A DNA stretch of 64,000 nucleotides from Isoetes taiwanensis (GCA_021234155.1 JAJEKV010000575.1:1-64000), one strand, 5' to 3'; counted from the first letter of the stretch, positions 32,723-43,915 are shown. The notes: generated by a model from the letters alone, not told the origin. Made by a program: numbers and translations.

Positions 32723-33927
32723 TTTAGTTTTATCTTTTGGAAAGAGCAACTAAATTAAGTTCTCAACCAGGCGAGCGAAGTATACTGCTCTATTTTGAGA
32801 AATGGAAATTTTCTATAAAAAATAGGGTTTGAACAGAGATTGGGACGGTTTTGGCAATATTTTGACATCCAAATGTTGTTGTCTTTTGCTCCAATCCACC
32901 AATTTGCGTGCTGGTTTGATTGCTCGATTTGCATGCTAATTTAGTTGCTGGAGGTGAGCTATGACAAACCATGAATGAATTGGTTTTTCAGAAATTTGAC
33001 GGATGGTAAAAAGTAAGTATATGAGATTGATAGGGGATCTATGTTTGAGCCAAATTGTGAGCAAGTAATGAGATTGATAGGGGAACTGGGTTTGCGAAAT
33101 TCTTTTATGATATTATTTTTTGGCCCTCGCTGTTCTTTTGCACATTGTTTCTGGGCTCTCAATCTTTGATCCATCCCTCTTTTTGACTTGCATGTCCATT
33201 ATCTCCTAAAATGCAGTATGCTTGCAGTTAAATGCTTGAAGCTACGCAAGCCAGAAGAATTGGAATAAAAACTTTTCTTAATAGCAAGTAAAGAGTGGAT
33301 TCTGAGAATTTGGATGGCTTAGAATCAGAATTTATGTGATGCATTGCATGAAATAATCTATAACTTGGGTTACAAACTCTGCAGGTGTAAGTTGCCATTA
33401 GAATTAGTCCACCTGAGTTTGAGCAGATTTAACCAGGGGAGTATAGAAAATAGGGGCATTTTGACAAAGATCATAAATACAGAGGCATTTTGACAAATAT
33501 ACAACAATAGAGGGGCGTTTGTAAAATTTTTCCTACTTATAATCGCCATGTTTCATGAAAGAGAGATCTGCCTGAATCATTCAATGCACATCCTCCATAC
33601 TATTTTATTTGCCCCAAAGGGCAACATACTAGTGTTGGTCTATGCTTTAAGACTAGGTCATCATTACACGAGACTAGGTCAAAGTTTGGAAGAGTGTGGT
33701 AGGCAATATGGACGTGAAAGTCAAAGGGGACTCGTCTTCAAGGCCAACACAAAGCATTCAAGGTCAAACTTCAGAGGGGAAGTCTTTGTATTCATGGTCA
33801 AACATTTGGTGAAGGCATGTTCTACAAGGTTCTCGATTAAGAAGATTGGAAGACACTCATTTGAAGTTTGGAAGTTAGAGTTTGGAAGACCCCATGGTAT
33901 ATGGTTCTTTAGCCGTAGCCATTTTTC
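32723..33927. repeat. Fold-back T arm, right copy
   Basis: Matches 15476-16656 at high identity, with small differences (for example CAAATTGTGAGCAAGTAATG at 33051, which is shorter in the left copy). The left fold-back arm at 811-1173 keeps the GTGAGCAAGTAATG version in reverse complement, so the shortening is specific to 15780-15810. Confidence 0.6.
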
Positions 33928-34910
33928 CAATTCCCAAATCCACATTTTATTTTATTCCACTATGCTCATTTTTGCCACTTACCCATCTTTGCATCTTTTT
34001 AGCCTAACCATTTTCTAGATAGATAGGCTTTTCATTCATCTCGTGCACAGTTTTTCTACAATGGTATAGGGTGGGTCTTCACGCACATCGCAGCTACCTA
34101 AAAAATGAAAAACATAGAGAATATCCAGGTTATAACACACGGACCCCAAATAAAATTATGTGCTACGGATGTTGGCTAGTGTACTGCCGAGAGCTTATCT
34201 TGGGATTAAAAAACCCGCCCTTCGGGTTTTCGAGGAAAAACCCTAGCGATAAAATCTCGCAGGAAACTGGACAACGCAGGGTTGCTAAATGTTCCCACAA
34301 AAACCCATGCTCCACAGAGAATACCGGTCACAAGATCACCCCGGACCCGCACATCACCAGCGGAAAACCAATAGCGAAAAAACCTCGGCGAGGGGGGTCG
34401 GTCCGCGTGCCGCAGCGACAAAAAACAACATTTACACCTCGGCGAAAAGGGGCTGGTCACGCGATGCCCGCGACAATTATAACAAATATGAACATATAAA
34501 TAACAATTTTAAGGGGGAAGGGTGGGAGCCATGGATACTGGGAGAGAGATGGAAAGCGCCCGATGAAATGTCGATGAAGAACTCGCAATAAATAGCGATC
34601 CCCCCAACTCGATGAATGGCCTAAAAATGCATGCATGCGGCGCATGCAATGCATACATCTCGTTGCTTTTGTGCAAGAATGTCGATCCGCCACGCGAATC
34701 GATGACATTCTTACCGCGTCGCATGAAACCAACAACATCCCGATGCGGAGAACTTCAAATACTAGATCCGAGGAGAAAAGTTGAAGATTGTCCTATGCAG
34801 GACAAAAGGGCAAAGATAGAAGAGGTTAAAAAGGATATGAATGGTCAAGAAAGAGTAGTTCATGCAAGAAGAAGCCCTCCTCCGCATGAGATCAAAGAAT
34901 AGAAGCCATG
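33928..34910. other. Unique DNA with short repeats and an inverted pair
   Basis: Contains AACCCGCCCTTCGGGTTTTC near 34210 (a small stem) with similarity to 52260-52300. It also holds an inverted pair: 34708-34743 (GACATTCTTACCGCGTCGCA and onward to ACATCCCG) against 34926-34968. The words GCCATGGATACTGG occur at 34528 and 34909. No gene was recognised; open frames up to 142 codons on both strands overlap each other. Confidence 0.35.
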
Positions 34911-36299
34911 GATACTGGTGAGAGACGGGATGTTGTTGGTTTCATGCGAGCCGCAGTGCAAGAATGCCTATTTTGCCTCATATGCCCTTTTTGAAGTTTT
35001 TTTGCCTAGCACATTTGCTTATTTTTTCCTATACATGTCCCTTTAATTATTTTAAGTTCATGCCCCACGACTTCTTCATATTGTGCCACACTTTTGCTTT
35101 TTGCTCAAACATCCATGTTCCTTTTTTTCACCATTGTCCCTTGATATGGGTTTATATTTTTACACCATCACCATTGTTGCTGTATGATCTCTTATTTATA
35201 CTACCCTTGTATTATTACTATGGCTTTGAAGAGGCCCCATGACCGTTGCTTTATAGAAAGAGATATGGCTTACAAGTTTGCATTACCTCATGTCCGATTT
35301 TTTATGCCCAAGCGGTTCTACCATGGTCCCAAGATGCCCCTACAAAATTGCCCTAGTCAAGAATTATAGCCTTGGGCATATCCGCCATAGTGCTAAGAGT
35401 TTAAATCATTAAAGGAGTTATTTTTTGGCCCTTAAAAACCATCCCGACCATTGCAAAAAAAAAATTAATACACATATACAGCGGGATTATATGCGAAAAA
35501 TACATGCGAATACTCGGGCGTCTACTAAAAAATACTATCATGGACCCTAAAACATGAATATCGGCTCGAATCATGCCAAAATTGATGCCATGAGCTCTAC
35601 AACCTATCTATTCTCGACAAGCCTATATTTAAGACCTAATATTTTGGAACTGTCAATACTAAGAATATATACATGGAAAACATGTACCGAAGTTTTTTAA
35701 GGCCCAGACGCGCTCAAATTCAACATTGATACATGCTGAACATGTTCTAAAGAATTCTTGAAGCTCATGTGCATTCCTCAGTTCGATTTGCAAAAATCTG
35801 ACTGAAACTTATGTTCTTATAATATTTTATGGTTTTATGAATGACCTTTGTTGTGTATGAGGTGCTAATTATCTTAACACAGTATTATATGACCTGCTTA
35901 TCCTTACATCAATGAAAATTGCCTATCAAGTCTCAAAAAATTATCTCTGATATGATTTCTAGCATTTTGCCATTATAAACAATTATGTAGTAGAATATCC
36001 TTCATTCTAAATCCACTTTTGACAGGTTGTCATTGCTCCTTGCAGCTATTGGTGCATGTGCACTTTGAGAAAAAACAAAAATACTATCTCAAACTCGAGT
36101 TGCAAAATTCAAAATTCTATCCGCAAGTGTTCCTGACTGTACTTTGGCAAATGTGAATATAGGAGTTATTTTCCAGAGTTCAAACTGAGATTTGACTACT
36201 TGTCCCTTCTTAGAATCACTTTTTACAAACATTGGCTTAGGAACTTCTTTATGCTTCCAATCTTAAAACAGTGTTTTAAATTATGAAATATTTCCTCCT
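34911..36299. other. AT-rich intergenic DNA, no gene seen
   Basis: Mostly AT-rich. One pyrimidine-rich frame (plus, 34964-35242) has low-complexity F/L/H/C composition and is not supported. The right-hand part may belong to the retroposon ending at 36441. Confidence 0.3.
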
Positions 36300-36408
36300 T
36301 TGGAGAGTTGGGCCAGTTTTGACTTAGTCATGGCCTGTATAGCAGGGTTTACCCTGCCCTTTTGTATTACTATGTTCATCATGTAATATAATACTTCTGC
36401 CGTTTCCT

Positions 36409-36441
<33 letters not shown>
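36300..36441 (+). mobile_element. 3' end of a LINE-like retroposon with poly(A)
   Basis: TTTTGTATTAC, then TAATATAATACTTCTGCCGTTTCCTC, then a 32-base A run (36410-36441). This is the usual look of plant LINE 3' ends. No coding part was recognised upstream, so the element is either short or heavily decayed, and its 5' limit is unknown. Confidence 0.5.
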
Positions 36442-36446
<5 letters not shown>

Positions 36447-37559
36447 TGCAACTCAAAATCTTAAGGTTTAGTTTATCCAATCATTTACCTTGCCTTGACA
36501 ATAATTTTCCAAACTTACACACCCATACTAGTCAACCAAGACTAACGTCCAAGACCACACCCCGAGCTACCATATTCATATCATCAACCAACGCTGAGAT
36601 ACTAATAATAAGCATCAATGGGGTTAAATTAAAGGATAAATTTGCAACTTAACAAGCACCAACTATCCAGAACAACAATCAAAATCCTCAAATATGCAAC
36701 ATGGACTATTGGTCCGAACGTGGACTTTAAAGCTGACTAAATGGTGTGAAATGCATTTAATTGAAACCAAAAAGAGGTGAGCAAAGATAGAAAAGTTGAA
36801 GATGAAAAGCATGCTATTCATGAACCAACAAAGAAATCCTAAAGAGGCCAGAACCAAAACCACCACCACTGAGCAAAATAATGCAAAATAATGCCAACCA
36901 CTGGCTAAAAGCATGAAGAAACACCAGGAACCACAATCATCAATTCATATCCAGCATGTCTTGCACTCCAACAGAAAGAGAGAACTGGGTTAAACCACCC
37001 AAAAATTTGTTGAGTGGGCTACCAACATTAGGAAAAACCGATTTAAGCAAACAACTATTGCAAAAGAAAAGAATATATTTAGAAGGAAAGAACAAGAAAA
37101 CCGTTGATTGCACCAAGCACCTTGGTTGAATTGAAATAGCTAACATGAGCCTAATTCGAGCCAGAACCAGAGCCAAGAGTCACTTCTCTGATAAGCCAAA
37201 TGCTGATAAGCCAAAACCCATGATTGCGTAAAAGCAAAGGCGAGGAAACCTAGTAGATCAAGCCAACAAGAAAGAACAAACAACTTTAAATCGTAGATTA
37301 TTAAAACAAAAATGATAGGATAGAAAGAAGGAGAAATCTAGCTCAAGAGAATGCTAATGAAGAAGAAAGCGGAAAAGACCTAAATACAAAAGAAATATGG
37401 ACTCAAAAATAGCAACGTCCCTTGGCAAAGAATGGCAGTTCTATTGCTTCGACGATGCCTGGACGTTTCGCACCCTACTAGAAGACACTGCAATAAACAA
37501 TAGGATCTGAATGCTGCTCGTGGATTTTGCATACCTTTCGCCATCGCATGCCTAGAGAC
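36442..37559. other. Intergenic DNA, no gene seen
   Basis: AT-rich, with short open frames on the minus strand (36663-36914, 36940-37176) that have hydrophobic low-complexity composition and no known similarity. Confidence 0.3.
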
Positions 37560-38180
37560 TATCCCTGCTAGGCATCCCATAAGAGCTGCAAAATGCAGGA
37601 TACATGTTGCATGAGATTGTCGCAACTCGAATGCTACCATCATATCACCCCATTGACAATAATGTACAAGTGCGATAGGGATGTCCACTGCCCCCCCCCC
37701 ATTCTATTGGACTATATATTGATCAACTGGAGAATGGCTTGTACAACATGGTGGGGAGGGACTCCGGCTTGCTAATTACATCATTGGGCAATTGATATAT
37801 GTGGATGATGTGGACTGTTAGCTCACACCCTAGCAAGTACACAACAACAGTTGACATACTATCACTTTTTATTGGGGCTCTAGAAGACTAAGGCACTTCT
37901 CATATCATCTTCTAGACAACATAGATAGTCCCGCTTTACATATCAGTGTCAAAACGTAGAGGTGGTACAATCATACAAATATCTTGGAGTAGAGTTCATT
38001 ATCACTACATAGTAGAATACTTGTATTTAATATCGAGTAATGACAGATTGGAAGGCACTCTATGCCATGTAGAACAATTGCCACAAAATAGAGCTCTTTG
38101 ATTGGTCCCATTAAGCACATTTGTTCAGGGTTTTGTGGAACTTGTTCTTTTATATGCAACGTCCAACTTTGAAGTGACAC
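37560..38180 (+). pseudogene. Decayed LINE reverse transcriptase
   Basis: Plus-strand pieces in changing frames read LYIDQLENGLYNMVG, then LIYVDDVD (the RT catalytic Y-x-DD strand, as YVDD), and SYKYLGVEFI. These match in order the stretch of LINE RTs with LFGLYIDxLE, YADDxxL and the later YKYLGVxF block. A C12 run at 37691-37702 and several stops break the frame. Upstream fingers are not found. This is a different LINE group from the one at 48.7-51.4 kb, whose site reads QYADDTFLF. Confidence 0.55.
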
Positions 38181-38184
38181 GTTA

Positions 38185-38769
38185 TTGCCAGAAGGTGGTG
38201 AAAATAGGAGACGACTTCCGAATCTGGTCTACACACTGCCCATAGGTCCACAACGTCTTAACGCATGTTGGAAGGAGAAACATTGCTTTTCGGCGTTTAA
38301 TTATTCAGCACGATATATTGACCGATTACCTTCGAATCACTTGATTACATTTGCATCGACATTATCATCGTTCATCTTGGAGGTTCTCGACAAGCTAGAT
38401 GAAATAAGTCCTATCGTCACATTGATAATACACATTCAAGATGTACAGCTTTTTAGTGGGTCTATTACTGTTAAAGTTCTTCCCTCGAAAACACTTAGAG
38501 GCGGGACTTGTTTTATTCCCCGAGGAATGATGAATTCGTTGTGCTCTTTGTATCGAGGCCCCATAGAACTTCGATCTTTGGATGATAACATCCAATTCAA
38601 CTCAACTCAATTGTATAATAAGCATTGGCACGGGAATCAATTCCTCTTTTTTATCTCAAGCAAATGGTTTGAAGGTTGGGGACTTTATATTATTATAACT
38701 ACGAAAGTGCAACCACATGAGCTCAGATTCTCCTTGGTGCAGTCACCATGTGTGCAAAATGCAAGTTGA
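38185..38769 (+). CDS. Unrecognised 194-codon open frame
   Basis: An uninterrupted plus frame from ATG at 38185 to a stop at 38769, the longest open frame in the AT-rich right half outside GC-rich regions. It encodes a mixed protein with LITFASTLSSFILEVLDKLD, ISPIVTLIIHIQDVQLFSGS and KHWHGNQFLFFISSKWF. No signal peptide or repeats; I do not recognise it. It directly follows the decayed LINE and ends 48 bases before a Mutator-type element, so it may be a leftover of either a gene or a transposon. Frame length alone is modest evidence. Confidence 0.3.
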   Translation: MPEGGENRRRLPNLVYTLPIGPQRLNACWKEKHCFSAFNYSARYIDRLPSNHLITFASTLSSFILEVLDKLDEISPIVTLIIHIQDVQLFSGSITVKVLPSKTLRGGTCFIPRGMMNSLCSLYRGPIELRSLDDNIQFNSTQLYNKHWHGNQFLFFISSKWFEGWGLYIIITTKVQPHELRFSLVQSPCVQNAS

Positions 38770-38807
38770 AAAATGGAGTTGTAAATATTATTCATATTCA
38801 TTCTATA

Positions 38808-38816
38808 TAATAAATA
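38808..38816. repeat. 9-bp target duplication, left
   Basis: TAATAAATA, repeated at 41162-41170 on the other side of the Mutator-like element. Confidence 0.7.
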
Positions 38817-38989
38817 GGGTGAAAATATCCTTACCTGGTTTTGGTGATTCCATCGCGGTGATACTCCCGCTGAATCACTAACCCTCTGCCAGGGATTATC
38901 CGTACCCTCCCCCTCGTTATAAATTTATTCGCCCCGTTATCCGTGCACTGGGCTCCATCTTATACCTTCCGCCGGAATCACGTCTGCGA

Positions 38990-39405
38990 AATACCTGTTG
39001 GATGGAATCACCAACCTTTTATTCTACGCGACGGAATCACAACTTTGCCATTCGCCGGGCGGAATCACAACTTTGCCATTCCGCGCGGATGGAATCACCA
39101 ATTCTGATTCTTGAGATGGAATCACCGCCATGTATTCCACGGACGGAATCACAACCGTATTATTTATTCCGCGAGACGGAATCACAATCGCTATTCCCGC
39201 GACGGAATCACAACCATGCTATTCCGGCCGGATGGAATCACGAACGCCCGATTCCGCGGAGATGGAATCACCACTTCACGATCCCGCCGCGGAATCACAT
39301 TGCTATTCCGCCGGATGGAATCACAATCATGCGATTCGCCGGTGGAATCACAAATGTAGGATTCTTCGAGATGGAATCACCACGAATGCGAGATGAGCCG
39401 CAGAT
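38990..39405 (+). repeat. GGAATCAC minisatellite
   Basis: At least twelve copies of a 28-36 bp unit, each starting with (AT)GGAATCAC and most ending with ATTCC followed by CG-rich bases, so each unit has GGAAT and ATTCC as short inverted ends. The word GGAATCAC or its complement also occurs in both terminal inverted repeats of the host transposon. All three plus frames stay open because the unit lacks stops; the proteins predicted there are not considered real. Confidence 0.8.
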
Positions 39406-39538
39406 TCTCAAAGTATAACTTACATTTGCTTGTTACATTTGCTTGCTTTAACAAGCGGTGGTTCATTGGAAGAAAATATAAACTTGTGCTACTCCATTTT
39501 TGTGTGCTCGTTCATTGTTATTCTACACGACCGCCAAA

Positions 39539-39636
39539 TTTTTATAGATGGGGATTTGAACCCGCTAATGTCCATTGTATTCTATACCTTCTGCTTTGCC
39601 CAGAATTTTTATAGATGGGGATTTGAACCCTTGCCA
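39539..39636 (-). repeat. Doubled tRNA-like B-box segment
   Basis: On the minus strand GGGTTCAAATCCCCATCTAT occurs twice (about 39544-39563 and 39610-39629), each followed by AAAAA. GGTTCAAATCC is the B-box (T-arm) consensus of tRNA genes and SINEs. Neither is preceded by a foldable tRNA body; the perfect palindrome TTGCCAATATTGGCAA lies next to one copy. Possibly a SINE remnant duplicated in the transposon. Confidence 0.35.
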
Positions 39637-39894
39637 ATATTGGCAATGCCATGGTAGAGCAAAAACAAAAACAAGGATCACAAAACCCATAGAACATAAG
39701 AGAAATTTGTTTATTCATCTTGAGGATGATGGGGCACAACATAGTGGAATAGGTGTTCGGATTCTCAAGGTCGCCAGCACCACAAACCTTCATGCCATGC
39801 GATGTTACGATAGAATATAGAATAATCGAACTAATATTAGTACCCATCTTAAAAATGGCAACCGCAAATAATCCGCGGCTTGACATTACGCTTC

Positions 39895-40315
39895 TCAATC
39901 AAGAGGATGAATGAAAACAGAGTAAAAGAACGCCCATAATTTCGTCATTTTGTGAGGCGCCCTGTTTAGTTTGCGATCAAATGATTTGCAAAATAACTCA
40001 TCCGCCGTTGTAAAATAACTCATCTCAGTTGCTTCAGAGCTTTGATTAAGGCGCCCAAAAAGCTTTGCTAAACTCAAATCTCGCAGAGCTTGAAGAAGAA
40101 AACGATGCCAAGGCTTCAAGCCTTTCTTTTCTTTTTTTTTTTTTCATATCCTCCCAAGCGTAAGGCAATGCTATATCCATGTCGATGTACGATCCTTCAC
40201 CTTGTTTTGGTGCTGAAACCGTTGTCGAGAATGTGAAAGAATCCTTCTCACCGTAACCGCCATAGCCGTGGACCTCCAGGTGCTTCTCCATATCCACGCG
40301 TCCCAAAACTTGCAT
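39895..40315 (-). pseudogene. Possible captured gene fragment in the transposon
   Basis: Minus frames 40046-40315 and 39895-40119 overlap in different frames. The first starts MQVLGRVDMEKHLEVHGYGG and has YIDMDIALPYAWEDM with a polylysine turn. The second has SYFTTADELFCKS and ends FIHPLD. The sequence is more protein-like than its surroundings, and Mutator-like elements often carry such fragments, but no family was recognised. Confidence 0.3.
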
Positions 40316-41161
40316 TAATTAATCACCCACTTCTGCAACAAAAAACCCAGAAAAGCAGCATTCCGGGTCACAATTTCAAGGATGGATAAGAAGAAAACAT
40401 GCAAGAACTGGATTCGAGGTTTAGGAAAGGGTCAGAGAAAACAGCTATTGGGCTATGGCGATGGCAGGTAACTACCGGACTGAAGAAAGGAATAAAAAGG
40501 CGATCAGTTCCAGCGACCCCCTGTTTTCTGCCATAGCCTAGCCATGTTGCGGATCACAGAAAAAAAAGAAAATAAAAAGATTAGTAAGAAAAGAAGGAAG
40601 AATATAAGGTGAAGCAGCCCCGGATCCCTTACCCTTTGGCCGGACGGAACCATGAAGAAGTATAACTATCGAAGAAAACCAACAGCCTACTTAGGTCTTA
40701 TCGCCATACCCTAAAGCTTAAAAATGAAGTACCTAAATAGCTCTTAAAAAGGAAGCACCGGAAATGTTTTCCACCATAGCCACCATTCGGATCGTAGAAG
40801 AAAGTAAAACGATAACAAGAAAAGAAAAGAAAAGAAAAGAAGGAAGATCGCCGAGAGCAAGCCGCCATAAATAAGCTGCGATGCATAAAAAAACCTCAAG
40901 AAGAAAAGGACGTAAAAAATTTGAATTTTTTAGTTTTATATTTCAAATGGTGATTCCGTGGCATGGAATAACATAGCGGTGATTCCATCGGCAAAGATTC
41001 TACCGTTGTGATTGGCGGGATGGTATTGAATTTATTGCCGCATCTTTGTCGGTGCGAAAACTGCCCTCCCAAGACGGATCCCGTTTGGGGGGTTTGTGAT
41101 TCCGCGGTAGGGAATAACCGCGATGGAATCACCAAAACCGTGGTAAGGATATTTTCACCCC

Positions 41162-41170
41162 TAATAAATA
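41162..41170. repeat. 9-bp target duplication, right
   Basis: TAATAAATA, matching 38808-38816. Confidence 0.7.
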
Positions 41171-42353
41171 TATATACTATCTTTCACTAGGATCTAATCT
41201 AGCTAAGATTCTACTACTAACTTGGTCCTTACCCTAATCCGCCATAGCCACGGTGCATAATCATTTCACGAGCCCTCTGGCGGTAAATCCGTCTTCAGAG
41301 TCGAAGGCAAAGCAGCAGAAAAGATACGGCAAAGAGCCGTTTGCCCGTAGAAATCCGAGCTCTGGCGCACCTTATTGGAGGTAGGGGCTTTGTTTTACCC
41401 TATCACGCCCACAAATTTGGAACCGCCTCTGTGAAGCGCCGTCTAATAAAGCAGGCAAAACAATAGAAGACAAACACCCAGGTAGTTGCTATAGATAGTG
41501 TTTGAATCGATTTTTGTTATGATTAAGAAAACCTGTGAAGAATTTGTTGTTTCAGAGCATCGTATTAAATTCTCAAGGTTTAGATTTTCCCATTTGAGCC
41601 TTTAGATATCTCGATTTGGCTTAGTGTATTTGGCTTAGTGTATGCAGAGGCACTCTGTATGTTTTTTGAAAGCAACCCAGAGGGATTTTTTATATTTAAA
41701 CTGCTCGGTTTGGACTATTTGCTCTCCTTTGGATCAAGTTGCAGCTGTGAAGTGGAATTTGTTGCAAATTTCTATAATCTTAACTTCCTTCTCTCTGGCA
41801 GACTCCACCATGAAATCAACAGACTCACTTTCATTGCCATACACAATGATTAGCCTGGGATTGGCTCGAAAGTTATATGATTAAACAAGGAACTTGAAAG
41901 CCTCTTGCTTGACATATTCTCGTTATTGTTCTTGGGATCCCTAATTCAATTCAATGGAGCCCCGATCTCGCGAAGTGCCATGTCCCGGCGATCTGACATA
42001 TGGGAAAGGCGAAGAGCATTTGAATAGATCTATTTGTCTTTGAAGTAGAAAAGCAGAGTAAAGGCACAATACTACGTGGTAAAAGCAAAGAAAAGATGAT
42101 TCAAGAGAAGGAACTTGCACTGCCGTCTTACGAATTTTACGCATAATTATTTAGCGACTATGGCATGAAGAGGACCTCATGCACCAAGTTACTTAATGCC
42201 ATTAAGACAATATAGGATAGTAGTTCTTTTACCTTGAGCAGCTTATGATGTAATCGGTTTTCCAAGCCGTAGCCAAAGTCCTATTACAGTCATAACATAA
42301 TAAAGCATAGTACCAAATGCTTCGTAAACAAAGCATAGCACCAAATGGTTCCT
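41171..42353. other. Intergenic DNA, no gene seen
   Basis: AT-rich, with direct short repeats such as AAAGCATAG(T/C)ACCAAATG near 42303 and 42332 and TTTGGCTTAGTGTAT doubled at 41618-41643. Overlapping frames at 41638-41884 are not supported. Confidence 0.3.
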
Positions 42354-42362
42354 AAATAATGC

Positions 42363-42543
42363 CAATCGTGGTATTTATCAACCACTGTCATGTTTGAACA
42401 AAAAAAAATACACGAGGTTTTTGTGGACTTAACGAATTTTTAGTGAGTGTCATGTTACAACCACATTGAGAGAAAAAATACACGGAGTTTTTTTTATTTC
42501 ATGCTGGTTTAAACATGACAGTGGTTGATAAATACCACGATTG
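42363..42543. mobile_element. 181-bp Mutator-type MITE
   Basis: Perfect 33-bp terminal inverted repeats: CAATCGTGGTATTTATCAAC at the left start, with its complement at the right end. They are flanked by a 9-bp direct duplication AAATAATGC (42354-42362 and 42544-42552). The interior holds two related words (AAAATACACGAGGTTTTT and AAAATACACGGAGTTTTT). Size, inverted ends and 9-bp duplication fit a Mutator-type MITE. Confidence 0.85.
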
Positions 42544-42714
42544 AAATAATGCATGCAACACATTTTTCCTAAAGGCAACATGTGGCAATCATGCATGCAT
42601 CCAAGAAAAGATGCAAAGTTTAAAATCCCATTTTGAATATCCCAAACGTATTTATTTTGGAACAATAGCTAATTCGAACACCATAGCCACTTTTACAAGC
42701 CCACAAATCTTTTT

Positions 42715-42812
42715 GCATAAATTTTATTAAATACAACAATATTCCAATTCCTAACCATATAGGGCATAAATTTTATTAAATGCAACAATATTCCAATTCC
42801 TAACCATATAGG
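42715..42812 (+). repeat. 49-bp tandem duplication
   Basis: GCATAAATTTTATTAAAT through CCATATAGG occurs twice back to back (42715-42763 and 42764-42812) with one base different, indicating a recent duplication. Confidence 0.85.
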
Positions 42813-43149
42813 GCATGTGGACCATACTCCATATCCAAGCATCTACTTTGCGATGCTAGATCCAGCTTCGATTGGTTTGTCGACTTTCCAGACGAGCATT
42901 AGCCGTCTCGGCTTCTCGAGTTTTGTGTAGTTGAATCTTTGAAGGAAGGCTTTTCAGAGTCCCTGTTGTTGCGAATGTCCGATTGAAGTGTTTGATCCAC
43001 GCAATTTATTACGAGGATTAAATAGTATTGGGAAACCTCCGTATCATCTTCATTTGATTTGAGAGAAGGGCAAAGAAACGAGGTGATTTATGAAGGTGCG
43101 GTTGGCTGCCAATCTATCACCGCAAGAACAGGGTGATGGTGGAGTCTAC

Positions 43150-43915
43150 TTCCTCGTCGGCCACCGTCTCCGGCTTAATTGAAAGTGATCAAGTGTAGGC
43201 ATTGCTCGTCCGCTAGCACGTAATCCACCCTGCCGGTGCCGCCCCTCGGTTCTCCGTCTACAAGTGAAGCGGCTGGCGGCCACTATGCTAGCCATTGCAA
43301 ATGACCAGTCAAAGATATCGCCCGAACACGCCCGAAGCACGGCCATACCGCTGGGTCACTGGCTGCTATCCGATGCTCTTGGCCAAACCATCGGGCGGGG
43401 TCCATTTGCAACACATCCTCGACTAGAGGTGCTAATTTTGGGATCACCTTGCCCCTTTCGTGCGGCGCATTGAAATCTCCAAAACATGACCTTGCCCAAT
43501 TATACGTATTGTCGTATGTCATCATATAGATCGACATAGGGCTCCCTTTGTCCACATCCAAGTGCGTGTGGTAAAAGTTGTTCTCAAGATGTGGGAAGTA
43601 GCAAGCCGCCACAAAGAGAGGGCCTGCCATTGCCGTTGCCGCACCCACCACGTATCTGCAGCAGCCCGCACCTGCGGGGAGACCGATTGGGCCACCGCCC
43701 CGATAAGTAACGCCGAATTCCTCCATGTCCTCGTTTCCGGTGCACTCATTGAAGATGGAGTAAGCGGTATCCCGCAAATCGTAGCTTTGTGACCAAAGAT
43801 GTTCCCATGTTTCCATGAGGAAGATAAGGTCCATGTCCATAGCGATGGAATTGAGACTATCCCCTTCGCCATGGGAAGCCCGCGGCAATTCCGAGGGATA
43901 CCGCGCCGAGGCCAC
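43150..43915 (-). pseudogene. LINE endonuclease (APE-type) domain
   Basis: An open frame of 210 codons (43283-43915) contains DLIFLMETWEHLW (metal-binding Glu of the ET motif), GPIGLPAGAGCC and RSCFGDFNAPHERG (GDFN motif). These are marks of the exonuclease-endonuclease-phosphatase domain at the start of LINE ORF2. Further left, RVDYVLASG and DHF in a shifted frame resemble the usual RIDxxLxS end. It lacks the central H-x-Y motif in clear form. No RT of the same element was found to the left, so only the 5' part remains. It is GC-rich relative to neighbours. Confidence 0.65.

Larger units (their letters stand above)
26065..33927. repeat. 7.1-kb direct repeat, right copy (with 795-bp insertion)
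   Basis: Same order and orientation as 9546-16656. The extra length comes from the insertion at 31566-32360. The copy ends at 33927 after GTAGCCATTTTTC, where unrelated DNA begins. Confidence 0.85.
38817..41161. mobile_element. Mutator-like non-autonomous transposon
   Basis: The left end GGGTGAAAATATCCTTACC with GGTTTTGGTGATTCC is the inverted complement of the right end GGAATCACCAAAACC with GGTAAGGATATTTTCACCC. The 9-bp TAATAAATA flanks both ends, the size typical of Mutator-like elements. Length is 2345 bp. It contains a GGAATCAC minisatellite (38990-39400), two tRNA-like B-box words, and a possible captured gene fragment on the minus strand (39895-40315). No transposase was recognised, so movement would need an enzyme from elsewhere. 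Confidence 0.75.

Noticed and set aside
9546-33927. Tandem direct repeats read as a CRISPR-like or satellite array
   Set aside because: Only two very long units, made of retrotransposon parts; no regular short repeats and spacers.
39002-39418. 138-codon open frame and two overlapping ones
   Set aside because: Produced by the stop-free GGAATCAC minisatellite; the repeats read (G/M)ESQ or (G)ITT in different frames.
43283-43473. Plus-strand frames over the endonuclease
   Set aside because: Shadows of the minus-strand LINE endonuclease frame.
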